Below, piece by piece: positions 21,850 through 34,837 of a stretch of DNA of 64,000 bases. Where the stretch lies: NCBI GenBank assembly GCA_037447655.1, contig JBBHKE010000658.1, positions 1-64,000 of the forward strand, in the 5' to 3' direction. A program made the translations under genes and the position numbers. Source of the stretch: Zygnema cylindricum. Its lineage: Eukaryota; Streptophyta; Zygnematophyceae; Zygnematales; Zygnemataceae. Within the stretch, counting starts at the first letter, position 1. Each line of letters opens with the position of its first letter. Below the pieces are notes generated by a model. It worked only from the letters and a program-made list of their open reading frames with translations, did no database searches and was not told the DNA's origin.

Positions 21850-22923
21850 CCCGCCTATTTGGGAAGTTGGTGCCTTGTTGCCTCCACTATTGTCTCTCGT
21901 TTTTTGGCTGGGGACACTCCTATTCTTGCTACTGTGGTACCCCGAGTTTCGGACGGTGTGCTCGCCTTCCAGCGGTCCCTTCTAGATGCATCTCGTTCTC
22001 TTCCTCCTGCTGCTATCGCGGATATGCCAGTTCTCTCCACTCTTGTTTCAACATCAGTTGCACGTGTTCAGGAATCCATTTCTGATAAGGTTGTCGCCAC
22101 TATTAAGTCTGAGTTTCTCGAGGCGCTTCCTTCTGATACTTCGCGTGCACGCTTTCTTTCCTGTGGCGGACCGGGTTCCGGAGCTTGGCTATTGGCTATC
22201 CCTATCTTATCTACTCTCCGATTCACCCCGGCTCAATTCACCACGGCCCTTAGGTTTCGGCTTGGCCTCCCTCACCCACCTTTGCTTGGCTCGCTTGTTT
22301 GCTCTTGTGACCACGTTCTTGATCCCGACGGCATTCATTTGCTTCGTTGCTCCCACGGAGGCGAGTTGATTCAGGCGCACGACACGATTCGAGACACCAT
22401 TGCTACTATCGCTTCCGAGGGAGGATATTCTGTCCGTCGGGAAGTTTCCCACATTATTCCTTCCCGTCGGATTGACATTGTATTACTTGATGGTGCGCGT
22501 CGTACATTCGGTGACGTTGTTTTGGCAAACCCTACTTCTGATACTGTTGTTAGTCGGGCAGCTCGACATGTGGGCGTGGCCGCACGCGACGCGGCTAGGA
22601 GGAAGGAGCGTGATTATGCCCATCGCGATGCTATGGATGGTTTCATTCCGATGGCGGTGGAGATATTTGGTTGTTTGGGTGTGGCTTTGGACGAGTTTCT
22701 CCGTGCTTGTGGTCGGCGTTCGTTTGAGCGGCGGGGACCTGGGAGCCCTTCAGTTTCAGTACTTACTTCTTTTTACCGTCAACGTTTATCAGTGGCCCTT
22801 CAGCGAGTGCAGGCTTCTATCCTCCTTGGATCGTCTATTGCGGCTATGGATCGTCGACGTGTCCCGGAACTCCCGCCTCGTGCTCCTCCGGGGTTCGGGG
22901 ACTTACGTGGTTGCTTTGCATAG
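21850..22923 (+). pseudogene. Non-LTR C-terminal ORF fragment, open to its stop
   Basis: Uninterrupted to the stop at 22923 but lacking the zinc finger and RT. Apparent upstream Met codons (from 21739) lie in the target duplication and are accidental. Visible elements are the knuckle CSCDHVLDPDGIHLLRC (C-x-C...H-x3-C) and then HDTIRDTIATIASEGG. RRIDIVLLDG and DVVLANP supply the spaced Asp residues of a PD-(D/E)XK-like nuclease core. The end is PPGFGDLRGCFA. The intact frame suggests a more recent insertion than L1. It cannot transpose alone. Confidence 0.8.
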
Positions 22924-23088
22924 ATTTTTAGTTATGTTAGGGTTTTGTTGTTAGGTGTTAGCTTTTTCTTTTGGTGTTTCGTTTGTTGTTTTTTGCTTTT
23001 TTGGGTGTTTTCCGACTACTAGTTGTCATTTTGTGGTTTCGTTGCTTTTGCCTTGCTTATCGTTTTTGTTTTTTCCCCCACCTAAATA
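21850..23088 (+). mobile_element. 5'-truncated non-LTR retrotransposon L2
   Basis: About 1.24 kb. It starts in the linker after the RT (YLGSWCLVASTIVSRFLAG) and runs through the endonuclease-type domain and stop to a T-rich 3' UTR ending near CCCCCACCTAAATA. It is flanked by the 132-bp direct repeat. 5' truncation is typical of target-primed reverse transcription. Confidence 0.85.
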
Positions 23089-23221
23089 CTCTTCAAGCAA
23101 TTGTAAAATATGACAATGAACCGCCTTTTTAATGCCCTGGAGGCGTTCAGTTACTGTGCCAAAAAACGATCGTGTCATGTCACGACCAGCCAATCTCCAC
23201 GAGACTACACTGCTCACCGTT
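23089..23221 (+). repeat. Long target-site duplication, right copy
   Basis: 133 bp matching 21718-21849. Differences are mainly transitions, for example GATAATGAACCACC versus GACAATGAACCGCC. Confidence 0.85.
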
Positions 23222-24674
23222 AAGAAAACTAATCCGGTCACGATTTTTTTTTGGCCAAAAATCACAAAATAGAGTTAACAACATTATTTAAGGACGTGGA
23301 CTACAATCTACCACGTCTCCCTGCACTAAGTATTGTTAATTCTAATTTGACACTAATAGATATTTAATGCTATAACGATGAGCAGTGTAGCTTCCCCTAA
23401 TCAAAGTTATAAGAGACAAAAATGGAGGATTTTTTGGTTACATTTAGTTAAAGAAATACTTTTCATTGCACATGCACAGTGCGGGGAATATGGCAACTCT
23501 GAATTTCCAGACAATCTTGGTGTGCAAAAAAATGAAGTTAAGAGGTATTATTGAATCTATAATGACAACCATTAAAAAAAAAAGAAAAGTAGTTCAGACT
23601 CACTCAACATGATCGAAAAGCATTTTCAGAAAGTACAAGAACCACTAATGTGGCTGACTTTATTAATTAGCGCGACGGTAAGTCATCTGAGTCCATGGGA
23701 ACAAAAGGTGGTAGCAATGCTAAAACTGATACAGGAACGACACCTCATACTGATGACTGGACGTTTGTTTATCACCATGTGGTTGTAACAACGAGTACGA
23801 ATGGTGCATGAGCATAATTAACCATTGGACCTATACCTGTAGTTTTCACAAAAGTGAATGGATTTGAGGTTTTTTACATATGACGGATCAATCAATAAAT
23901 CTTCACAACCAGTACATAACATGAAAGATAATGTCAATGGACTTGTTAAAACGTATGCTAAATAGAACTACTATACCAATAGTAGTATGAATATTGACAA
24001 ATTAAAAGGATATATTTCATCACGCGTTGATTCCCTTGGATTTTTGCTGTGATGGATTTTAAGATAATGATACTATTTTCTCCATGTTTTCTAAGTACTT
24101 TTTCGTGCGGGACTGCGTATGAGCTACATGAATAATTCAAACAACAGACCTGTTTGCTCATATAGATGAGAGCAATAAGACTTTGTATTCGGCCAAAAAG
24201 TGAATGGTTTCAAAGTAAGAACAGTACGCATTGTACGGCAGCTACACATTCAAAGAAACGGAAACAGAAACGAGAAACAGAAACGGAAACAGGAGCGGAA
24301 ACAGAAACAAAATTGTAGATTCACCATCAACAAAGGCCAATCCAAACATTCTCAACAAAATTAAAGTGCCCACCATCTAACAATCATCTGCTGGTCACAG
24401 ACTCGACAAAATACAAAGCACTTAGTGTCCTCAACCAGCAAAAGTTGAAAAATGTGATGACAAATCATTTACACGACAACCATTTCCAGCCAGAATAAAG
24501 AGACGTGAAAGAAATGCATCGATATTCAAGCAATTGATATTCAGCAAATACACTCCCACCTTCCTATATCTTATTCCAGTCCCTCCTTTCTCTTGCTTGT
24601 ACATTATCATCGTTGCTAGCCAAACCCATTACTCGCCATAAAAAACATTTTCACTCTCACCATGAAAACCAAAC
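23222..24674. other. Intergenic with small repeat relics
   Basis: No gene recognised. 23680-23735 is a minus-oriented non-LTR 3' tail (GTCATCTGAGTCCATGGGAA...AAAAGGTGGTAGC). 23265-23385 resembles the decayed TACACCGCC TIR family. 24255-24315 is a GAAACGGAAACA-type hexamer array. Confidence 0.5.
24255..24315 (+). repeat. GAAACR hexamer array
   Basis: About ten imperfect copies of GAAACG/GAAACA in tandem, all in one orientation. Confidence 0.75.
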
Positions 24675-27600
24675 CTACTTTGAGGTGCTTCCATGCTTTT
24701 CACTTTTGTTACTCTCTATACCATGCGACTCTTGTGACTTACTGAGTGTGGGCTTATTCTTACTCTCGCCGGCTTCAAATTCTTCTTCAGAATCTTCTCC
24801 ATCTTCTCCATCTTCCTCATCACTCTCCTCATAATACTCACTGTCATCGTCCTCGTTTTCATCATCTTCGGTGTCGTCATCTTTACTGGCGAGTAATTTC
24901 TCCATCTTTGCTACGACTCCTCCCTGATCCTCTCCTTTTGCCATCTGCATACAAGAATTATGGACACCTCTGTAGACGTGAAACTATGTCCTTTCCCCAT
25001 GATTACAAAAAACAACATCAATAGTACTAATTGTTTTTTTCTTAAAGAAGATTCTCTAAACGGTTAAAAAACTACCAAGCCATTTGGGACTGAATTGGAA
25101 TTAGAACACTAAAATAAACCCGGAGCTAATAATTTCTTTACTTTAATAGCGATTCAAGCTGTACATTCCTTATGACTAGCTTGTGATACAGTACCATTTT
25201 TTATGGTTTTTTAGGGTTTTCTGCGAACCAAAATGTTTGAGACAAAGCATCTAGCGTGACTCCTATGACTACCTTTCCCGTCGACGACCGTAGAGAAAAT
25301 CCAGCATGTGAACTTCAAGCAATTTAAAAAAAAGTAGCCTACGCATTAATGACATATCATTAGCAACATAAGCCTGACAAAAAATTTAGGGCATCCCTGG
25401 AAAGGTAAACGTCCGTAAACAATTGTCACGAGAAAACGATATGCATTATTTTCCAGTACAGTACATGAATTATACGAGATTTAGGGTTTTCTAGGAGAGA
25501 ACAATACATAGTGTTTCCAATTGTTTTCACACTTTAAACCTATGGTATCCTCCCTCAAGAACCTTCCCCAAAACCCTAAGACCTTCCTCTCATATGTCAT
25601 CCTTCCATACCCATCCTTTGCAAGACACTAACAAGTTTAAAAGGTTTACCGCCCTCAGAAGTGTCCTCCTTTCTCGCTCCCTCAGACTCTGAAGAGCCTG
25701 CATAGCCAACAAAGTTCCCCAAGTTTAGTTTGATGAGAGAAGAAACCTTTGCTTTGCAATGGTCTCCATTGTGAAAAGGTGTTTTTTATGAAAATAGCTC
25801 TGTATCCTCAACACAGAGGAAACAATCTAATAATTAAATACAAAAACCATAAGAACCTCCATGTCGAACTTCAGAGACATTCACACGTTATCAACAAAAA
25901 AGCATGTTTGATTTCAAGGAAAGTGATGCTGTAATTTTCCTTTGACTCGGCATCCAGTTACAAAAGCAATCGCCTACCTACCTGCTGTACTCCTAGAAAC
26001 TACATGAAGTACTTAAGAAAACAAGGTGGTGTTGCTGGGCTTACTAGTTCCAGCTGTCGCCTCTCTTCTTTCTCCTTGTCCACATCACTGCATCCCATAT
26101 TGAGCACCATAATTGCATAAATGTATGTCTCACAAGCAGATATACTTGTAAATCTTCACCGAAAACAGATGGACATCAGCACATTACATTGTACAAAGAA
26201 TAGTACACCACTCCACGTTATTTCGGCCGGAAATCATAAAATAATGTTGATAACACACTTTGGGGGATTGAAATAGAATCGGCCATGTCTCCCTACATTA
26301 TATTAGTATTATGCATTCTAATTTTCACATTTACACTTATAATTCCTTTACTTAGATGGGCTGTGTAGTGATGGTTTTAAGATACATGTTTATCTCTCAA
26401 CTTTATGTAATTCATACGTATCTGCCATAAATAGTGGCAAAAAAATATAAACTTCATATCATAATCACCATTATTCGGCATTTTCAAAAAAAAGTGCCGT
26501 ATTTTTGGGCACTGCCATATACTCGGCCTGAATGAGGAATATCCGGCAGATTTTGAGAGTTTGGTTCAGTACGAAGTGAACTCCCTAAAGTCTTGATGGG
26601 TTCCTTTTTGAGGGACCCGCCATTGGATGAGATTTCATCCAATAAATATCAACTAAAAGCATAAATGAAGGAATGAAAGCCACCTGTTCCTTTCCACTTT
26701 ACCTGCTTTCAACTCCTCACATTCTCCTTTCTTCTCTCAATCTGGTCACTTTTACACTCTTTTTTCGCCTTTGAATTCAACTTTCCTCTCCCTATGTAAT
26801 GTCCACTAAGTCATAGGAATACACCATACCACGTCAGAAAACCGCAGAAAACCATCTGTTTGCTGGAAAAATTGTGAAACGGCTAATAAGGGTTTGACTT
26901 TCACAAGCAATGAGAGTTCTGTTTTCTGGTTGTTTAATGAGAATGAGAGGACAATTACTAGAAAACAAAATACTGTGAGTTAGAAAGACACCAATATGTA
27001 CTTGCAATTAGTTTTTCTCATTTGAATACCCTAAAACATGCATGAATGTACGGCCAAATATGAGAAACGAATGGGGTTTCAACTTTGCTGAATATTCTTC
27101 AAACGAAAGTGGTGACTGTGGCAAGAGCTTACACTCATGTACGGCATCTGTGTTATTGTCTGCATGTGACCTTTTCTAAACATTCTTCTCTTCTCTCCTT
27201 TGTCTCTCCATCTTCCCAGCCCATTCAATTACAGCAATATAATCGTGGCTATAAATCTTTTGCTGTACCACAATCCACACACCCAAATTGACAAAATGCG
27301 TTTGAATAAAAAACCCTAAAAACCGAGTAATCCCTGACACCTCCAGAAAACACTAAAAAAACCTGAAGATCCATAATTATTGCTTACCCGCCCACAATTG
27401 TCTCTGCAGGTTTGCAGCACTTGGAGCAGACATTGGCCTCATGTGCACAGCCTGGCTCCCACCATCCGACCACAATACAAAAAAAAAAAAAAAACAAAAA
27501 TTGAGACAAAAACATCAAGGGAGATCCAGTCTCTACAACAAAAACAAGAGCCTATAATTAGTCCACCCGACATGGAGACAAGCCCCTGGGGCCCACATGC

Positions 27601-30600
27601 ACGAGCAAAAGGTCGCAATTAGAGTAATTTTCCCTAACTGGTTTTAAGAAAGAAGGGCTAACAAGATCTGCTAGTGTAAAAGAAAATGAATATAGATATG
27701 TGAAAACTATACCGCCCAAGGCAATAGAGTAGGTGAACTATCCGAGTTAACACTATTAAATCCAACTCGACTACATTATGTTCTGCCAAATGGCTCGTTA
27801 TGGGCCACTTAATTAAATAGCGCTATTGATAGGGATTAGTATCGAACACAACAATCCGAAAATCGACAATCAGTTTTCTTTAGGGTCCGATCATCGGTCA
27901 ACAATCATCGGTTTGATAAACACATCACATTACATTGTCGTTTGACAATGAGGACAAATCCAATGAGGTAATTACAAATAATATGGACCGCACAAACAAG
28001 ATAGTAGGCATTTTTTGTTGAACTGTCGTAAAAGCTTACACATATGACAGTATAACATCTCGCAAAAATTCCGCTATAGAATTCCGTCCTAACAGGTTGC
28101 ATTTGCGGCTTCTAATGTGTACAAATGTCAGATTTTGTAATCCTAAAATAAAAAGGTACAGCGATTATGGTTTACTTTTGCTTTGACGTTTTCGACAAAT
28201 AATTCACCTAACGTTGGTTTTGTCGCGCATTGAAGGAAATTTAGCTTTACTTTAACATTACAACAGATACAAAACGCTATGTAAAGTTGAGTTTTCAGTT
28301 CTCTATCGAATTCAATACGGTTATGTGTCATACTATTTCAAACATTCCGGCTTTGCTGACTTTTATATCAGCGTACAAGTGCGCAGCCCGCCAAGTTCGG
28401 GTCTCCAGCAATTGACATGGCAGACAAAAAATAGAAACTGTGACTAAATTTCGCAGACTTAGACCTTTACTCATTTCTAGCGTCAATATTTTATTGGTTT
28501 GTACGCCATGTATCGCTATTAGTGTAAATGTTTTTTTTTGCCTCTTAAAACATCTTTTCTCTGTGCACACGTCCTATTTGATTGGAGACTACTAATCGAG
28601 TTGAGAATCATGCCTTTCAATCGCAACCGTCAGATTAACAATCCCGCAAGTGTGCGCAGAGAAAAGATGTTTTAAGTGGCAAAAAAAAACGTTAACACTG
28701 ATAGCGATACGCGGTGTAGTTTATTATCACCAATTGTCGCAAAAATTGGTGATAATCGGCAGTCATTAGTCGGGCTGATAATATTGCAGCAAGCAACCAA
28801 TATAACCATATTGCAGATTATCGGCAGGACAGAAGATACGATTTTTATGATTTTGGATAAAACAAACACACAAACACTCACTTGAATTAGAATGATTAAC
28901 TCTGTTAGCAATAGATTTGGAAAATCAGATAAAAGGGAGTATTACCTGGGCAGAGAGTAAGGTATGCCTGCCGCACGGCCCTCTTGGAACAGCGCACACT
29001 GCAGCCGAGGGAGCTCCGTCATCCTCAAAAGCACGGAACCATTAAAGAGGGTGGAGAACTATCTCCTCTCACTATACACAGCTCTGCCAGGGTGGACGGT
29101 GTACCGCGATGCTCCTAGAATTCAGCCTCAGTATTTGCTATTCCTCTCCAATAAAACACATCTTGCAATGGCTCTATTCAGGCTATAAAGGTGAGACTGA
29201 GACTGCGGCCATATATACTAGAAACACCACAGCTAAGACACAATGTGCATTCGTTGTCGATTCCTTTTCTCGCAAGACATAGTCCAAATTTTAGAGTCTC
29301 GAGTTCAAACTACTGTAATATACAGGGGAACTGTGTTTAACAAGTAGCTATAAGCCCTTTGCCTGTATTTAGTTTGCGTTTGATAAGGAGTTTGCGTTTG
29401 ATAAGGTGTTTGCGTTTGATAAGGAGTTTGCATTCAAAAATAGATAGAGACAAATGCATGTGCTTCAAACCACAATCGATTGCCCATCATTAAGGACAGC
29501 TGTCAGGTAAGTTGTAGAACACAGAACATAATCAGCAGTTTACAAACCATCCCACTAGTACCCATAGTTCAAATGTGCGAAAACATTTGGAAATGCTATA
29601 TCTGGTTACAGATTATACCCAAAACATCCGTACAATATAAGAACAGTATGGGGTGACCATGTACAGCGTTTCCAATTGTTTTCTCACATTTAAACTACAG
29701 CCTGCCCATTGCAAACGAACAATGTCTCTAGTTTATCCCGAGCAAGACTAGAACAGAAAGTTTGGAGGCTCTCCAGGTTTTGATGCCCACCATTTCGCTG
29801 GTTCTTTCAAGGCCTTGTACTTCCCATATCTGGACCCCACCATCACATAAAACTTTACATCACTTTCCCAATTCCCTTTTAGTCAATTTTTTAGCTGTAT
29901 CTGTTCTAACTGATACAAAATGACAGTACATTCAATGCATGCGCCTGTGCTTGGTGAACTTTGAATGGAAACTGGGCCCAAGCAAATAACAACAACAATT
30001 AATAAAATATAAATAAAAAAAAAAAAAATTGTAGTAAATTACAAACAAATAATAAATTATAAATTACAAAATATTAAATAGTCGTAAATTATAAATAATA
30101 AATAACAAATAATTAGCAACCTGACATGCGAACTGCTCTCTCGCGTGACCTCTGTTACAAGAGAAGCACACATACAGAAGAAGAGTCCAAATTCCACTGA
30201 CTTAACTCTGTTTTCCTTTGCATAACTCTCACCTCGACTTCAACAAAATGTCCATAGTAAAATACAAGACAAAGGAACCGGAGAGGAAAACACTGCCTAC
30301 AATTCACGCAATGCTTATAATAATATATTTGACGATATCTCAAATCAGCTGAACCAAATAGTACGAGTGCGATGACTTTTTTTTGCGTCAAGAAGGACGT
30401 ATCCTTACTTCCTTCGCCATTCGATTTGATCTTTACAACGTGGGCAAACTCCAGCTATTTTAGGAAAAGGATTCAACTTCCCCCCTAACTCCTGCAGACA
30501 CACCATTTGAAATAATGCTCTAAGAGAGTCAAATACTTTTTCCACTGGATCAAGGGAGGGCGGGAGGCCGAGAATGGACGGACAACGAGAGGGATGAGGC

Positions 30601-31722
30601 GGCAGAGAGAGAAGAGGGAGACAGGAAAGGGAAAGAGAGTGAAAAGGAGTGAGGGAGGAATGAACTATACAAGCCGGTTTCCAGGTAGTAGAACCGTTTA
30701 GAGATATACTTGTCCAGAAAGTATCTCAGAAAAACTCAAAAATAGATTTCTACATACAACCTCAAGCTTGTAAAAAAAACTGTCAGCTTCCCTTTCAAAA
30801 ACGCACATCTGCCCAAAAAAAGATTCTCAAAAAAATAAAATCCTCTCCTTCAGAGTATTTGAGCATGAAAAAGACAAACGACCTGGCATTTACAGCCCAA
30901 TTTGTCCTGTAGCGACACTAAGAAACTCCCAATGATAACAAGACTAGCAAAAACAAACCATCTTTGCTCAGTTTTGACCCAATGTGGTACTCTACTTCCT
31001 AGTAGACCTTTCCGGTAATCGTCGTACTAGGGCAACCAGTCGTCAAAAAGCAAAAAATAAATTTCAAACCTTCGCAGATTTCTTTACCGCCCGGTCGGGT
31101 TTCCATGCTGTTCTGCAAACACAAGCAGACAAAAAAATAACATTTGGAAAACATTTCAACAACAATTCAAAAAAACAAAGAAGAGGGAAGGAGGGGGAGG
31201 GGAGGGGGGAGCAGGAGGAGGGCGAATATACTTTGGAGAAGCACAATATTGATAATACAGCAAGTATCAGAGAAGACATGACCAATCAGTAAATGAATCA
31301 AACCTATTAACAGATATGAATAAAAAATAAGCCCAAAATTAGAGCAGATAAAGTCAAATTTTGAATGAAGAATGTAAAATATGATACGACAACAAAGAAC
31401 TTTACAAAACCCTAATGAAAACAACACAAACACTTCGGAATCAAAAGACTTCCCTGGTACTGTAACACAATAGGTTACAAGTAGAATTCAAATAATAGAA
31501 AAACCTAGAAACACAAGTCAAATTGTTTGGATTCAAATAACTAAAGCAAGCTTGTTCAAAACGGATTTCAACCACACAAATTTATTTGCAAAAAAAAAGA
31601 AAAACAGAACCGCAGCAAATGATATCATATGAAAGTCTAATTATAGTAAAAATCGAATTAACAGCTTACTGATTTTGATGTTTGGGAGGGCCTTTAGTAA
31701 CACCTCCTTTTCTCGAAGACAT
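24675..31722 (-). CDS. C9orf85/DUF2039-family zinc-binding protein, nine exons
   Basis: I place exons at 31722-31670, 31112-31070, 30491-30409, 29829-29791, 28998-28946, 27451-27388, 26087-26045, 25697-25650 and 24944-24675. All introns are GT-AG and all phases agree, giving 231 residues. The N-terminus MSSRKGGVTKGPPKHQN and the blocks WKPD, VCPRCKDQIEW, YGKYK.L.EPAKC, RCSKRAVRQAY and VCSKCC are hallmarks of the eukaryotic C9orf85 (DUF2039) family. Four CxxC-type pairs imply zinc binding. The last exon adds an 89-residue acidic, disordered tail (DDDTEDDENEDDD), as plant members have. The biochemical function is unknown. The ATG is the first codon of the conserved N-terminal motif. A foldback TIR element lies in intron 5, and another TIR element ends about 230 bp upstream of the ATG. 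Confidence 0.9.
28502..28718. mobile_element. Foldback TIR element in intron 5
   Basis: Arms of about 69 bp (28502-28570 and 28650-28718) are near-perfect inverted repeats, including CTTAAAACATCTTTTCTCTG and a poly-T/poly-A stretch, with a spacer of about 80 bp. The ends TACGCCATG and CGCGGTGTA relate it to the TACACCGCC family. It lies between exons 5 and 6 of the DUF2039 gene and would form a long hairpin in the pre-mRNA. Confidence 0.8.
29371..29433 (+). repeat. 18-bp tandem repeat, about 3.5 copies
   Basis: AGTTTGCGTTTGATAAGG is repeated three times almost exactly and followed by a partial copy. It lies in intron 4 of the DUF2039 gene. Confidence 0.9.
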
Positions 31723-31949
31723 GGCTGGAGGCGACTAAAAGAGAAAGAACTTTTGCAATCCGTTGAGGTTTCGTAGATAATTCAATTCTAAAAGTGCGAA
31801 AATAACAGCAAAGTTTGCAACAGTGCAAACTCTGTCGCCTGTTAATCCTGTACTATACGCCTCTTAAATCCTACGGTGAGCAAAAAGTACGGAGCAAGAG
31901 GATATTGTAAAAAGGGGTGCATTCCAGACCGGATCGAAGTACGGTGCAC

Positions 31950-32514
31950 TACACCGCCAATCGCTATTAGCGTAGTGTACGCTAATTCCGTCCCGCTTTT
32001 TTATTTTTTTATTCTCCAATAGCGTAGCTTATTCTAATTTTTTCTGTACGCCATTTAGGGGTTATTTTCCAAGTACCGTACAAAACGGAAGTACGTTATC
32101 TTTTAAATAGTGTGGTGTACGGTCAGATTCGGACCGTACAAAAACGTACCTTTTAAGTGAAAAATTACAATTCATTATGTTTAGTAGCCGCGGACGTATG
32201 AGAATGTGTGGTCTAAAAAAGGGATCAAATCGGGTTGTCAAATATCACGTTCGCATATATTCGTCCAACAACCACGTTTCGACTGTGTGAAAGTACGATT
32301 TGTGTACGATTTGTCAGATTTTGTACAAATACCTTTATTGGAGTAAGCATGTTTGCGACCGGCATTTACTTTTTTCAAAGACCCAAATTATAATTATTAA
32401 ACAATTAGAATGTATGTTTTTTTTCAAAATTTTCATATTTTTAATTAGCCTAAACCACGGTAATTATTCATATACGCTAATGAAACTTCTACGCTAATAG
32501 TGATTGGCGATGTA
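31950..32514. mobile_element. TIR element, TACACCGCC family (565 bp)
   Basis: Ends TACACCGCCAATCGCTATTA and TAGTGATTGGCGATGTA. The interior is colinear, in reverse orientation, with 57245-57788. It contains matched GTACGTT/AACGTAC-type dyads and the block AACAACCACGTTTCGACTGT. Non-coding. It lies just upstream of the DUF2039 gene. Confidence 0.8.
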
Positions 32515-32517
32515 CTG

Positions 32518-32679
32518 TAGGAGGCAATCGCTATTAGCGTAGTGCACGCTAATTTTGTCCCGCTTTTTTTTTATTCTCTAATAGCGTAGCTTATTCTATT
32601 TTTTATGTACGCCATTTAGGGTTATTTTCCAAGTACCGTACAAAACGGAAGTACGTCATACTTAAAATAGTGTGGTGTA
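32518..32679. mobile_element. TIR element, left part of a split copy
   Basis: Matches 31950-32119 of the adjacent copy up to AAATAGTGTGGTGTA, then switches abruptly to copia C sequence. The rest of the same copy appears at 52011-52391. Confidence 0.75.
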
Positions 32680-33531
32680 TGTTTGCTGCTCCAGCAACAT
32701 GCACAATTTCCAACATACAAAACATATCAGATGTGCACCTCCTCAAGAGAGAATCCCCATAACTAGCATCACTCAAAGTGGTGATATCAGTATTTTCCCC
32801 TCCTACATGCAACCAAAGACCCCTGGTTCCTATCAAGTATCTCATAACCCATTTAGCCGCCTCCCAATCTCTCTTTCTATGATCATTAAGACTCCGCTGC
32901 AGCTATGTTAGGTCTTGTACAATTCATGAAATAAATCAGACTTCCTACAATCTATTGTAAGGGATTAACTTCATAAACTGACTTTCTTCTAGACTCATTT
33001 CTTCATCAAAGGTAACATCACCTCCTTCTACCCTCCCATCACTTATTTTATGCAAGTCCTAGGGAGTGGTACAACTGTTTGCCTTATCCATTTGAAACAT
33101 CTCTAACGTGTTTCTGATTGCCTTCTTTTAAGTTAATTTTATTATTCTTTTCTCTCTATCTCTTTCCATCTGAATTCCCAAGATATATCTTGCCTCTCCT
33201 AAGTCTTTCATGTCAAATCTGCTCCTTAAATCTTTTTTTAACTTATTTATCTTTTCCATAGACTTACTTAATACCAGCAAATCATCTACATAGATGGCAA
33301 TAAAAATCACTCCCTCATCCTCAAACATGTAAATTGAGTGGTTAGAGCTGCTTCTAACATATCCCAGATTAGTTAGGAATTCATCCGGTTTCTTATTCCA
33401 TTGTCTAAGAGCTTGTTTCAGCCCATACGAAAGCTTGATAAGTATGCAAACCTGACTCTCTTCTTCTTCTTTCACAAATCCTTCCGGTTGTTTCATGAAA
33501 ATCTCTTCCTCTAGCTCACCATTGAGGAAGG
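32680..33531 (-). pseudogene. Copia C RT to RNase H fragment
   Basis: Contains RT from PEGFVKEEEESQVC through YVDDLLVLSKSMEK to KLT, then a stop. A frame-shifted RNase H stretch follows (GTRGLWLHVGGENTDI, SDASYGD). It begins exactly at the boundary of the solo LTR and duplicates about 400 bp that also lie at 34838-35240. The two copies differ at a few residues, for example GLKQAL versus GLKQAP. Confidence 0.8.
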
Positions 33532-34837
33532 TGTTGATATTTGAGTATTTTCTAGGTCTTTATTTAGGATAGGAAAAGATCAGAGGCAGTCTGCCTCTGA
33601 ATCCCTTCTCTAAGCCCCCACAGTTGTTATAGTCACTGAAGGCTGGAGAGGGAGCAAGAACCATGGCTACCTACGTTCTCTAGAGAAGACAAGGGGTAAA
33701 TTAGGTAGACTAACCAAAAGGTACTTGACGGACTCAGGTATTGATCCTGGAACCAACCGTCTGTCAAGTCACCCGTAGCCGTTAACCTTATCCATTTAGT
33801 ATAGGTCTAGTGTTATGACATATAGGGTTTGATAGGTATTTAAATAGTTACATGTAGGATTTTTTCATGTATCTGGATTACGCTATACAGGACATAGAAA
33901 CAATTGTAAATTTAGTACCGGACGAAACAAATAGTACGGACATTTGTTTCGACGATCCGTATTAAATGACGATATGAATCGGACGGCCATGGTTAGCGCC
34001 GGTTTCGTGGAAAGGATAATTTGGCGGTTTGCGGACGTCACCACTCCGGATGACACGTGGTGACATCATACAGGTTGCAGAATCTCCGGAACAGAACACC
34101 ACAAATCCGGATGTGACAAATGTCACAATATGGCAACATCGTACAATGTCCGTACAGAAAGTACTCCGACACCTGTACTTTCTTGTCTGGTACCGTTTTT
34201 CTGACGTGGCATGACATGGCGCCACGTGGAGAGATAAGATTTGGAGGCAGGAATTCCGGAGATTATAAGAGCGAATCCGGATAAGACATGTGTTCATATT
34301 TTAGCCATGTTGTACGATGATCGTACAAAAGGTACACCGGCACCTATACCTTTATGTACTATACAGTAATGTGATTGGTCCCTACCTCAGTTATAGAGGG
34401 TTTAGAGAGGGGTTTAGGTTTAGAATATTTCGGGTACGAAGCCACCTCTCTCCCAAAGAGCACCAATATAAAAGGCAAACTTTGGCGAGCCATAACTAAT
34501 AATTTACTTGGCCATTTTATGTGATTCTTTTTGCTGCGGACTAAGGGGAGTTCAGGCTACACAGGGGTGTAGTCATTTAGAGTTTTAACTTGCCTGGGTG
34601 GCTGCATTTATAAGGGAAAGTCAGGGTGAATGTATCCAAATCACATATTCTAACTTTGCATTATGTGGTGGAACTGAGCACACAGAAAGTCTTGCTTCAC
34701 AAGGGTGAAGCTTTACTGGGGTTCTAATTGTGAAGGGGTCAATCATTTGCGTTTATATAAACTTAGAGTCGGCACTATCTAGATTAGCTTCTTTTGATCT
34801 GCGAATTATGTGTGGCAATGGAGCCCATAGAATTTCA
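33532..34837 (+). repeat. Solo copia LTR, plus orientation, non-matching flanks
   Basis: Starts TGTTGATATTTGAGTATTTT and ends ATGGAGCCCATAGAATTTCA, the family's LTR-embedded gag start (ATGGAG...GARTTNCA). It contains the core GTTATAGTCACTGAAGG...ACCATGGCTACC and an antisense tRNA-like module at 33719-33800. Flanking bases differ (GAAGG left, TTGAG right), and the copia C sequence on its two sides overlaps by about 400 bp. This points to ectopic recombination between LTRs at two insertion sites. Confidence 0.75.
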
